Below are positions 54,815 to 63,275 of a stretch of 64,000 bases of DNA, in pieces. A program made the translations under genes and the position numbers. Where the stretch lies: NCBI RefSeq assembly GCF_904846055.1, contig NZ_CAJGYV010000001.1, positions 372,001 to 436,000 on the forward strand, read 5' to 3'. The notes beneath the pieces were generated by a model. That model made no database searches. It was not told the DNA's origin and worked only from the letters and a program-made list of their open reading frames with translations. This DNA comes from Psychrobacter ciconiae (lineage in GTDB: Bacteria > Pseudomonadota > Gammaproteobacteria > Pseudomonadales > Moraxellaceae). Each line of letters starts with the position of its first letter. Positions within the stretch are counted from its first letter, which is position 1.

Positions 54815-55435
54815 ATGGCGTTTGACTATTATGTCGATATCCGCGTGATCCCGTCCGCAGAATCGGTTGATTTATCCTTGCCCAGTGTCCGAAATCAAGT
54901 TTATAAAGTGCTGCATGGCGCGTTTCGAACGCTTGCAGCGGACAGCTTGCCTTTTGCGCTAGCAATTGTGGCATCCCCCAAACTTTTGGCAAAGCAAGAA
55001 GCTTTGGCAAAAAAGTATGACCAAACGCCGCGCTTTGACTTTGATATTTTTCGGGTGTTTTCGGTGACGGATGAGGCGCTGCAACGCTTGGTGGATACTA
55101 TCAATAACCATTGGACGATTCGCGATTATGCTGTGGTTGGTGCGGTTGCCCTCGTTCCAACCGCAAAAATCAGCGGCTGGCAAAGTTACCGACGCTTTCG
55201 CATTCCTACGGCGAAAATGGAACGCAGTAAGCTATCTCATGATTTACCGCCTTTGCATGAGCGCCGATTGCAACAAGCCAAAACGATGCCTTTTTTAAAA
55301 ATCCAAAGCAAAAGTACGGGGCAAAGCTTTACCTTGGTCATTGATAAAGTCGAGGCAACCGATGCCGGTCACGGCTTGCCCGACAGCTATGGTCTTGCGC
55401 GAGCCAGTCAACCGTTTGCCCTACCTATTTTTTAA
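54815..55435 (+). CDS. cas6f: Cas6f/Csy4 crRNA endoribonuclease
   Basis: A 206-residue endoribonuclease that cuts at the base of the repeat hairpin and stays bound to the 3' end. The ATG at 54815 gives MAFDYYVDIRVIP, the typical start. The candidate catalytic His is H34 (KVLHGAFRTL). The arginine-rich helix region is SYRRFRIPTAKMERSKL, and MPFLKIQSKSTGQSFTLVI plus the C-terminal SYGLARASQPFALPIF match the family. Starts one base after the csy3 stop. Confidence 0.94.
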   Translation: MAFDYYVDIRVIPSAESVDLSLPSVRNQVYKVLHGAFRTLAADSLPFALAIVASPKLLAKQEALAKKYDQTPRFDFDIFRVFSVTDEALQRLVDTINNHWTIRDYAVVGAVALVPTAKISGWQSYRRFRIPTAKMERSKLSHDLPPLHERRLQQAKTMPFLKIQSKSTGQSFTLVIDKVEATDAGHGLPDSYGLARASQPFALPIF

Positions 55436-55583
55436 ACTATTTGTTTTTAAAATTCATCGTAAAATATTAAATAAACTTTGTCGTTATAAAAGCAGTAATG
55501 CGATTGCCTTACTGCTTTTTTTCAATATTGCTTTGTTCAAAGCTGCTTTTTTTAATACTGCTTTTTTAATGTTAAGGAAAACC

Positions 55584-56549
55584 ATGAGCCAAAATAACAG
55601 CCATTTACGCAAGCTTCGAAGCCGACCGCTGATGCTCTCAAAGCGCGCCTGCGTGTTTTATCTTGAGCGGGTTCGCGTGATTGTCAAAGACGATCGTATT
55701 GTCTATTTGACCGAAAGCTTACAGCCGATTGAGCATTTTTATAACATTCCTGAAAAAAATACCGCCTTTTTATTGTTAGGAAAAGGCAGCTCGATCACCG
55801 ATGCCGCCGCCAGACGCTTGGCAGAATCTAACGTGATGGTTGGGTTTTGCGGTTCGGGCGGCTCGCCTTTGTTTAGCGCTTTGGATTTGACCTTTCTTGC
55901 CCCGCAAAGTGAATATCGCCCAACGGAATATATGCAAACGTGGATGAAAGCTTGGCTGGATGACGCGGCGCGACTGCTTATGGCAAAAATATTGCTGCAA
56001 GAGCGCATTACGATCGTCAAAAAATACTGGCAAAAAAACCCGATGCTGCTGCAATTTGGCATCCATATTGATGAGTCGGCGCTTACAAGCTTTCAAAGCG
56101 CCATTGATAGTGCCAAAAATCAAGAGCAATTATTAACCGCTGAGGGGCGCTGGGCAAAGGCGCTTTATAAACGCTTGGCGGACGGCTTTGGCATTAAGTT
56201 TGTTCGCGAGGAAGGTAAAAACGCTCAAGATGATTTGGGCGATATCGCCAACAGCTATCTTGATCACGGCAATTATATCGCTTACGGTTACGCCGCGGTG
56301 GCTTTGCACGGCTTAGGGATTAGCTTTGCGCTGGCGATGCTTCACGGTAAAACGCGCCGCGGTGGTTTGGTGTTTGATGTTGCCGATTTGGTAAAAGATG
56401 CTTTGGTCATGCCGCAAGCTTTTGTCTCGGCAAAACTTGGTCATAATCAAAAAGAATTTCGGATGCAATTGATTGAAACTTGCCAAGATCAAGACGTTTT
56501 GGATTATATGTTTGGCTTCATTGTTGACACCTGTCAAAAAATCAAATAG
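55584..56549 (+). CDS. cas1: Cas1 integrase, type I-F
   Basis: A 321-residue integrase that inserts new spacers with the Cas2 part of the Cas2-3 fusion. Metal-binding residues are visible: E187 (TAEGRWAKALY), H254 (AMLHGK), and D265 and D268 (VFDVADLVKD). AAGGAAAACC precedes the ATG at 55584. The frame extends to 55341 and overlaps cas6f, but that part is not Cas1-like. Its position after cas6f and next to the array leader, instead of before cas2-3, is unusual. Confidence 0.95.
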   Translation: MSQNNSHLRKLRSRPLMLSKRACVFYLERVRVIVKDDRIVYLTESLQPIEHFYNIPEKNTAFLLLGKGSSITDAAARRLAESNVMVGFCGSGGSPLFSALDLTFLAPQSEYRPTEYMQTWMKAWLDDAARLLMAKILLQERITIVKKYWQKNPMLLQFGIHIDESALTSFQSAIDSAKNQEQLLTAEGRWAKALYKRLADGFGIKFVREEGKNAQDDLGDIANSYLDHGNYIAYGYAAVALHGLGISFALAMLHGKTRRGGLVFDVADLVKDALVMPQAFVSAKLGHNQKEFRMQLIETCQDQDVLDYMFGFIVDTCQKIK

Positions 56550-56646
56550 TTTCAATGACTTAATAAAGCACTTTAAAAACGATGTGTTTTTACTGTTTCA
56601 AGTGGTATATAATTGATACTTAGAGGTTTTTGTTATAAAACTTCTA
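56550..56646 (+). promoter_or_regulatory. CRISPR leader
   Basis: A 97-bp AT-rich stretch between cas1 and the first repeat. It holds TATAAT (56608-56613) with TGTTTT 17 bp upstream; transcription would start near 56620 and run into the first repeat. Most intact repeats are adjacent and degenerate ones are at the far end, so this is the leader side. Confidence 0.75.
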
Positions 56647-59600
56647 GTTTGCCATCGCATAGATGGTTTAGAAAAATCCCGAATTGCCGTTTGATTTCTT
56701 GGTGAAGTTTGCCATCGCATAGATGGTTTAGAAATTTGAGAAAAGCCCTGCGATGTCGAGTCGGTCGTTTGCCATCGCATAGATGGTTTAGAAAAATTAT
56801 TTTAAGCGACCGCATCATGGCATATAGTTTGCCATCGCATAGATGGTTTAGAAAAGCATCAAAAGCTTGAGCAACCAACGTACTTAGTTTGCCATCGCAT
56901 AGATGGTTTAGAAAAATATCAAGGTCTGAGCGGTCAACGCCGGTATGTTTGCCATCGCATAGATGGTTTAGAAATCTCATGTGGTCCTGTGGTGCCTGCT
57001 CAAAAAGTTTGCCATCGCATAGATGGTTTAGAAAGCTGAAACGATGGAAAATAACGGTCTAGTCGCGTTTGCCATCGCATAGATGGTTTAGAAATAAGAC
57101 CCGCCCATGAATTAATTGAGTTAAGAGTTTGCCATCGCATAGATGGTTTAGAAAAGTAGCGGTCACAATTTGGTCGCAAAGGCTATGTTTGCCATCGCAT
57201 AGATGGTTTAGAAATCGTTTGCTCCAGTGGTCTTTGATACGTCAGTGTTTGCCATCGCATAGATGGTTTAGAAATGACGCACGAATACCGCCATTCCACT
57301 ATTTTTGTTTGCCATCGCATAGATGGTTTAGAAAATAGGCAAGTAGTCCACACGCAGACAATCCGCGTTTGCCATCGCATAGATGGTTTAGAAAAATCAC
57401 GCGCCGCAGGGTCAGCGCTATCATGAGTTTGCCATCGCATAGATGGTTTAGAAATCAGTGACTAAGTAACCGATATTTTTATTCTTGTTTGCCATCGCAT
57501 AGATGGTTTAGAAAGATAACTTAAGACCTGACCCGAAGCTGGAGCGGTTTGCCATCGCATAGATGGTTTAGAAAATTAGACTGTCGGCTGACAGCAGCGG
57601 CAACGTGTTTGCCATCGCATAGATGGTTTAGAAATACCAACAGTTGATACTTATAATGGCCGCGCTGTTTGCCATCGCATAGATGGTTTAGAAATTATTG
57701 CGAATCAACTTTGTCATGCCGATTTCGTTTGCCATCGCATAGATGGTTTAGAAAAAAAATAGACTCACCGGAATCTAACATCAGCGGTTTGCCATCGCAT
57801 AGATGGTTTAGAAATTAGCGATACGCTCATTGTTATAAGCAACCAGGTTTGCCATCGCATAGATGGTTTAGAAAAATATTTGCGCCATTGCCTCGCTTGA
57901 CACCATGTTTGCCATCGCATAGATGGTTTAGAAACGTGACAAGATGCAGCCGTGGCTTGAACCTGAGTTTGCCATCGCATAGATGGTTTAGAAACGTCTC
58001 CTTATCGCCATGTTTTCGCATAGCTCGTTTGCCATCGCATAGATGGTTTAGAAAATTCTCTCATGGCTTCCGCCATACTCACCGATGTTTGCCATCGCAT
58101 AGATGGTTTAGAAACTAAGCTTGTTCGCGTAATATAGTTTGGGTGAGTTTGCCATCGCATAGATGGTTTAGAAATTGTTTGACCAACCAAAACGGATAGC
58201 CTTAGCGTTTGCCATCGCATAGATGGTTTAGAAAATACACAAATGGGAGTAGTCTAATTTAGGGTTGTTTGCCATCGCATAGATGGTTTAGAAAAAACGT
58301 CCGGCGGGTTCATGCCAAATCTTGCCGTTTGCCATCGCATAGATGGTTTAGAAATAGTGGCTGGGTGCAGGGAAGCCCTAGCGATGGTTTGCCATCGCAT
58401 AGATGGTTTAGAAAATTGCGGCTGACCTATGACAATATCGCGGTCAGTTTGCCATCGCATAGATGGTTTAGAAATTCTCCAGCTTGTAGCGCAGGTGCTA
58501 CGCCATGTTTGCCATCGCATAGATGGTTTAGAAATAAACACCGCCTTATCTAGCGTTAGGTAATTGGTTTGCCATCGCATAGATGGTTTAGAAAAATATT
58601 TGCGCCATTGCCTCGCTTGACACCATGTTTGCCATCGCATAGATGGTTTAGAAATGTTAAGCAGATAAGCAGCCGCAACCACGGTCGTTTGCCATCGCAT
58701 AGATGGTTTAGAAAAGCAGCGAATTCACACCACTAATTGATACACCGTTTGCCATCGCATAGATGGTTTAGAAAAATACGATACTCAAAACTTTCAACAA
58801 ATATATGTTTGCCATCGCATAGATGGTTTAGAAAAATACCCCAAACTTGTGTTTTCCTCATACTTGGTTTGCCATCGCATAGATGGTTTAGAAAGAGCCA
58901 CTCTCTGACACCAACTTCAGGTTCGGGTTTGCCATCGCATAGATGGTTTAGAAAAAACGGCAAAATGAACTGGAACGATTGGAATAGTTTGCCATCGCAT
59001 AGATGGTTTAGAAAAAGTCGCGGCGCAATCACGCCGATTGTGTCAAGTTTGCCATCGCATAGATGGTTTAGAAAAATCCAGTGGTCTTTGTTGACGGTGT
59101 TGAGCAGTTTGCCATCGCATAGATGGTTTAGAAAGTATGCATCGCTTGTATTTTCTATTTCAAGCAGTTTGCCATCGCATAGATGGTTTAGAAAAAACTG
59201 AGCACATCCCAGTGCTTTCAATGTATGTTTGCCATCGCATAGATGGTTTAGAAATTGCAGTTCAAAGTCTTTGACGCCGAGCCACTGTTTGCCATCGCAT
59301 AGATGGTTTAGAAATCCCAAATCTCCGCAATAAAAAACCACTCAATGTTTGCCATCGCATAGATGGTTTAGAAATAAACGCATGCTACGCCACAAGGCGC
59401 TTATTCGTTTGCCATCGCATAGATGGTTTAGAAATAGCACCAAAAATTCTTGATTGTCATCAATACGTTTGCCATCGCATAGATGGTTTAGAAAAAAGAA
59501 ACGCAGCAAAGCCACCTGTTAAGCAGGTTTGCCATCGCATAGATGGTTTAGAAATTGCAGTTCAAAGTCTTTGACGCCGAGCCACTGTTTGCCATCGCAT

Positions 59601-60995
59601 AGATGGTTTAGAAACTGCAACCAAACCCTGTAGGAGACGCTTCTAGGTTTGCCATCGCATAGATGGTTTAGAAATACCAAAAAGGGGTATATGTATAACC
59701 CCAATCAGTTTGCCATCGCATAGATGGTTTAGAAATTACCGCGCTTGCAATTGCTGTTATAGACGCCATTTGCCATCGCATAGATGGTTTAGAAATTCAA
59801 CCCAACCCCCACAGCCTCACTCAAGTCGTTTGCCATCGCATAGATGGTTTAGAAATTATTCAGAAATCACTTTTGAAGAAGTGCTGTGTTTGCCATCGCA
59901 TAGATGGTTTAGAAAAGTAGTCACAGCTATAGGCATTTGGACTGCTGGTTTGCCATCGCATAGATGGTTTAGAAACATAAGCAGAGCAACAGCACCATCG
60001 ATTTTTTGTTTGCCATCGCATAGATGGTTTAGAAAATGAGCTTTGCTTGTCAAAGTGGCCAATCATGGTTTGCCATCGCATAGATGGTTTAGAAATGAAG
60101 ATATCAAAAAAGACGACGTAGCCAATCGTTTGCCATCGCATAGATGGTTTAGAAAAATCAAACTATCGAAGCATAAGGAATATTTATGTTTGCCATCGCA
60201 TAGATGGTTTAGAAATAAACGGCGCGTTGCAAGGTGGTGATATGTATGTTTGCCATCGCATAGATGGTTTAGAAAAACCGACGCCCGATACTCAAGCAGT
60301 GATTTATGTTTGCCATCGCATAGATGGTTTAGAAATAAAGGATTTTGACAGTGGGGCCGCGCAGAAAGTTTGCCATCGCATAGATGGTTTAGAAATATAA
60401 ATTTAGGTATAGCAAAAGCCCTTCTATGTTTGCCATCGCATAGATGGTTTAGAAATTGCTTGCCTCGCTTGCGCCATAAAACTTACCGTTTGCCATCGCA
60501 TAGATGGTTTAGAAATTGTTCGTGCCAAGCTTGCAATAGCTCAATAGGTTTGCCATCGCATAGATGGTTTAGAAAAGTATCAAGACAAGTGATGGTGACT
60601 CAGTTAGGTTTGCCATCGCATAGATGGTTTAGAAATGCAAGGCGCATGGCTTCTTCATTTCGTTTGAGTTTGCCATCGCATAGATGGCTTAGAAACGATT
60701 GCGCCACTTGCGTAGCGTTTAGCAGGGGTTTGCCATCGCATAGATGGTTTAGAAAATAACGCTGTCATAAGGGAATCCGTCAGCGTGGTTTGCCATCGCA
60801 TAGATGGTTTAGAAATATAGGGAGGGTGGTTTTGGGCAATTTGTAGAGTTTGCCATCGCATAGATGGTTTAGAAAGTTTGCGCCGAGCCATAACTATTAA
60901 GCGACACGTTTGCCATCGCATAGATGGTTTAGAAATCAAGGGTGTTGAGCAGTCGCCTTTTATCGCCGTTTGCCATCGCGTAGATGGTTTAGGAA
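56647..60995 (+). CRISPR. type I-F CRISPR array, 73 repeats, 72 spacers
   Basis: The 28-nt repeat starts GTTTGCCATCGC and ends GGTTTAGAAA; CCATC and GATGG form the Cas6f hairpin. Fifty-one repeats stand at a strict 60-bp period from 56647, then 22 more from 59708 after one 33-nt spacer. Other spacers are 32 nt. Variants: A instead of G at position 1 (59768), GGCTTAG (60668), and the last repeat (60968) with two changes, marking the trailer end. Two spacers are duplicated exactly: 57875-57906 = 58595-58626, and 59255-59286 = 59555-59586. Frames translated across the array are artefacts. Confidence 0.99.
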
Positions 60996-61176
60996 ATAAA
61001 CCTTTGATGGTGGTAGATGATCGTGAAAATTTTTATTATCTATCTATATGTACTAATGGGCGGGATAACTATTAGCATATTAGTTAAAAGTCTTGTAAAT
61101 TCGGACTAAGAATCTTGCTTCTGAAAACAATATCATTAAATGGGATTCGTTACTACAACCGACTTTTAACAATTTT

Positions 61177-61220
61177 GGTCATCAAATGGTCACCGTTTGG
61201 TCACCAAGCACTTGGTCACC
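61177..61220. repeat. GGTCACC direct repeats, helically phased
   Basis: GGTCATC at 61177 and GGTCACC at 61188, 61199 and 61214: spacing 11, 11 and 15 bp. The 11-bp period is about one helical turn and not a multiple of three, so it suggests protein binding and not coding sequence. Confidence 0.45.
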
Positions 61221-61353
61221 GATTTTAAATAAGCAAACTCCTTGCAATCAAGGTTGATTTTGATATTGAAAGAATATTTAAACTGCTCAAACTAATTACC
61301 CGAACAAAGAAAATAAAGGTAACTAAATTAGGGGCTTACTTAAATTAAAAGCA

Positions 61354-61386
61354 CAAAAAAACCTCAAGCAAATCATTACTTGAGGT
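61354..61386 (-). terminator. terminator of the tRNA-Val/tRNA-Asp transcript
   Basis: On the minus strand AACCTCAAG pairs with CTTGAGGTT (10-nt loop), followed by a T-run. About 30 bp beyond the tRNA-Asp 3' end. Confidence 0.85.
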
Positions 61387-61417
61387 TGAAACTTTTGCAA
61401 AGCTTAAGTTTTAAATA

Positions 61418-61494
61418 TGGCGCAGCGGACGGGACTCGAACCCGCGACCCCCGGCGTGACAGGCCGGTATTCTAACCAACTGAACTACCGCTGC
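61418..61494 (-). tRNA. tRNA-Asp (GTC)
   Basis: 77 nt with encoded CCA. Acceptor GCAGCGG pairs with CCGCTGC, D-arm AGTTCAGTTGGTTAGAAT, anticodon loop CTGTCAC giving GTC (Asp), T-arm GGTTCGAGTCCC. Second in a two-tRNA transcript. Confidence 0.96.
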
Positions 61495-61542
61495 TTAGGT
61501 CGCTTAGCATTTTGTTCTTAACAGAACCCACTTGCTAATAAG

Positions 61543-61618
61543 TGGTGGGTGATGACAGGCTCGAACTGCCGACATTCTGCGTGTAAGGCAGACGCTCTAC
61601 CAACTGAGCTAATCACCC
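61543..61618 (-). tRNA. tRNA-Val (TAC)
   Basis: 76 nt with encoded CCA. Acceptor GGGTGAT pairs with ATCACCC, D-arm TAGCTCAGTTGGTAGAGC, anticodon loop CTTACAC giving TAC (Val), T-arm AGTTCGAGCCT. First tRNA of the pair, 48 bp before tRNA-Asp. Confidence 0.96.
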
Positions 61619-61947
61619 TGAGCGACGTTAAAAAATTGCATGTCAATTTTAGGCGCGCAAGAGAAAAATTTTTAAATAAATTTTTCTAAAGCCGGTTAAA
61701 AAAAGCACTGATTTTTTAGCTTCGCAAGAGAAATCCTTTAATTAAGATTTCCCAAAAGCCATTAATCATTTAATCAACTTTTAAGGCTTTTACCGAGAAC
61801 TTATATTGCCCTTGGTATGGGTGGCTATTATATACATTTAATAAGCGCTGTCAAACCCTAATTTGACTATTTTTGCATAAAACCACCCGTGTTTTTGCAA
61901 GCTGCTGATTTTAATAGCAATATAAATAAAATAATTTTTCTTTTTGT
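61619..61947. other. tRNA leader and gpx downstream region
   Basis: No ORF. Carries the tRNA promoter at 61827-61854 and a roughly 200-nt leader. Within the leader, two similar segments (near 61652-61699 and 61723-61766) each read GCAAGAGAAA on the plus strand, then an inverted repeat of an A/T-rich arm, then AAAGCC; they look like a duplication and could be processing hairpins. Confidence 0.45.
61827..61854 (-). promoter_or_regulatory. near-consensus promoter for the tRNA pair
   Basis: On the minus strand TTGACA (61854-61849), 16 bp, TATAAT (61832-61827). Both hexamers are perfect consensus, as expected for stable RNA genes. GC-rich discriminator is not evident. Confidence 0.85.
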
Positions 61948-62442
61948 TTAGTTTTGCGCTAAAGCTTTTTCAATATCGGCAGCTATCGCCTCTGGCTTGA
62001 CTGTTGAGGCGTAGCGTTTGATGACGTTACCATCACGACTGATTAAAAATTTGGTAAAGTTCCATTTAATTGCATCATTGATCATGCCGCCCTGCTCGCC
62101 TTTAAGCCAAGTAAAAATGGGATCAGCATTTTTACCGTTTACATCAACCTTTGCCATCATATCAAAGCTTACGCCGTAGTTTTTTTGACAAAATTCGCCG
62201 ATTTGAGCGTTGCCTTCAGGGTCTTGACCGCCAAACTGATTGCAAGGGAAGCCGATGACCATAAAACCTTGGTCGTTGTAGCGTTGGTACAAATCTTCAA
62301 GCCCAGCAAACTGCGGAGTAAACCCACATTTACTGGCAGTATTGACAATAAGCAGTACTTGGTCTTGATAGTCGCTTAGATGTTTTTGATTGCCATCAAT
62401 GGTGGTGGCAGAAAATTGATACAAAGGGCTCATTGATGGCAT
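61948..62442 (-). CDS. glutathione peroxidase family protein
   Basis: A 164-residue thiol peroxidase reducing hydroperoxides. The peroxidatic Cys is in NTASKCGFTPQFAGLEDLY; GFPCNQFGGQDP holds the conserved Gln and second Cys, and WNFTKFLISRDG the conserved Trp and Asn. Bacterial enzymes of this type often use thioredoxin. Either MPSMSPLYQF (62442) or the second Met (62433) may be the start. Followed on the same strand by, and probably functionally linked with, msrB upstream. Confidence 0.94.
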   Translation of the reverse strand: MPSMSPLYQFSATTIDGNQKHLSDYQDQVLLIVNTASKCGFTPQFAGLEDLYQRYNDQGFMVIGFPCNQFGGQDPEGNAQIGEFCQKNYGVSFDMMAKVDVNGKNADPIFTWLKGEQGGMINDAIKWNFTKFLISRDGNVIKRYASTVKPEAIAADIEKALAQN

Positions 62443-62491
62443 TATCCTTGTTTATGGTGATTTTTAGTAGATTATGACTGATAAATTATAG

Positions 62492-62917
62492 CTATTGTGA
62501 AGACTTGTCAAAATCAAGCGAAACAGAGTTGATACAGTAGCGCATTCCCGTTGTATCACGAGGACCATCAGGAAAAACGTGACCTAAATGAGCGCCGCAG
62601 TTGCTGCAAGTGACTTCCGTTCGGCGCATGCCATGAGAGGTGTCTAAACGCTCACTGATGGCGCTATCGTTGACAGTTTGATCAAAGCTTGGCCAGCCGC
62701 AGCCTGCATCAAATTGATTTTCAGAGCTAAAAAGCTTTGCGCCGCAGCCTTTACAGCGATAAATGCCTTTGTCATTGAGGTCGTTATAAACACCAGTAAA
62801 TGGGCGTTCTGTGCCTTTTTCGCGCATCACGTGGTATTCGTCAGCGCTTAAGCGTTCACGCCAGTCGTTATCCGTTAGTTGAGCGATTTCTTCGCGGCTA
62901 AGTTGATTGTCTTTCAT
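62492..62917 (-). CDS. msrB: peptide-methionine (R)-S-oxide reductase
   Basis: A 141-residue repair enzyme for oxidised methionine. Zinc is bound by CKGCG and CSNCG; the catalytic Cys is in GMRYCINSVSLDF; GCGWPSFDQ is the family signature. AAGGAAAATAAC precedes the ATG at 62917, preferred over the frame start at 62950. Transcribed toward gpx with a 50-bp gap, an oxidative-stress pair. Confidence 0.96.
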   Translation of the reverse strand: MKDNQLSREEIAQLTDNDWRERLSADEYHVMREKGTERPFTGVYNDLNDKGIYRCKGCGAKLFSSENQFDAGCGWPSFDQTVNDSAISERLDTSHGMRRTEVTCSNCGAHLGHVFPDGPRDTTGMRYCINSVSLDFDKSSQ

Positions 62918-63140
62918 GTTATTTTCCTTAGTTATTGACCTTATAAACATATCGCAAAAAAAGGCAGCGGCGCAATCTATAGCGACATATCGTTACCAAA
63001 TTATGACGTGAACACCTGTCCCCATTATCTTTTAGCAAAATCTATTTGGCTATAATGACATCATCTAAATTACTAGAAGTATTGGTATTTTCTGCTATTT
63101 GCAAGTTTATCTTGCACCAACAAAATTATTATTAATTAGC

Positions 63141-63167
63141 TATTGCAAGTTAAGAACTTATGCAATA
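63141..63167. promoter_or_regulatory. operator-like dyad upstream of the XRE-aminotransferase gene
   Basis: TATTGCA (63141-63147) and TGCAATA (63161-63167) are perfect arms; inside them AGTT and AACT are also symmetric. More TTGCA copies lie on both sides. An obvious candidate for autoregulation by the XRE domain encoded 110 bp downstream (inference). Confidence 0.5.
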
Positions 63168-63188
63168 ATATCTTGCATTAAGTAAGTA

Positions 63189-63246
63189 TTATTTTTTATT
63201 TTTGACTCCTTATTTTTTATTTTTGACTCCTTATTTTTTATTTTTT
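63189..63246. repeat. 21-bp tandem repeat, 2.8 copies
   Basis: The T-rich unit starting TTATTTTTTA and ending TTTTTGACTCC occurs at 63189-63209 and 63210-63230, with a partial third copy. Each full unit contains TTGACT, so the number of -35-like hexamers depends on copy number. Confidence 0.7.
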
Positions 63247-63275
63247 TATTGTTATCAGGTCGATAAGGGGTAGAT

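Larger units (their letters stand above)
60996..61417. other. intergenic after the array
   Basis: No ORF. Contains a block of GGTCACC direct repeats at 61177-61220 and the minus-strand tRNA terminator at 61354-61386. The rest is AT-rich with no recognised feature. Confidence 0.5.
62918..63275. other. msrB/alaA divergent intergenic region
   Basis: No ORF. Contains five TTGCA-type motifs between about 63099 and 63178, including a near-palindrome at 63141-63167, and a tandem repeat at 63189-63246 that contains TTGACT. These are upstream of the XRE-aminotransferase gene. Confidence 0.5.

Noticed and set aside
55341..55583. N-terminal extension of cas1
   Set aside because: It overlaps cas6f, is not Cas1-like, and a good ribosome site precedes the ATG at 55584.
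47261..56549. Transposon-associated I-F3 (CAST) system
   Set aside because: cas1 and the cas2-3 fusion are present, cas8f and cas5f are separate, and no tniQ or Tn7-like genes are in view.
56675..60967. Self-targeting spacers against this window
   Set aside because: None was recognised by eye, including against the left-hand element, but the check was not exhaustive; a short-match search of all 72 spacers would decide.
56647..60995. Long ORFs on both strands through the array
   Set aside because: They are translations of the 60-bp period (repeating SHRWFRN-, SKPSMRWQT- and FLNHLCDGK-like peptides), not genes.
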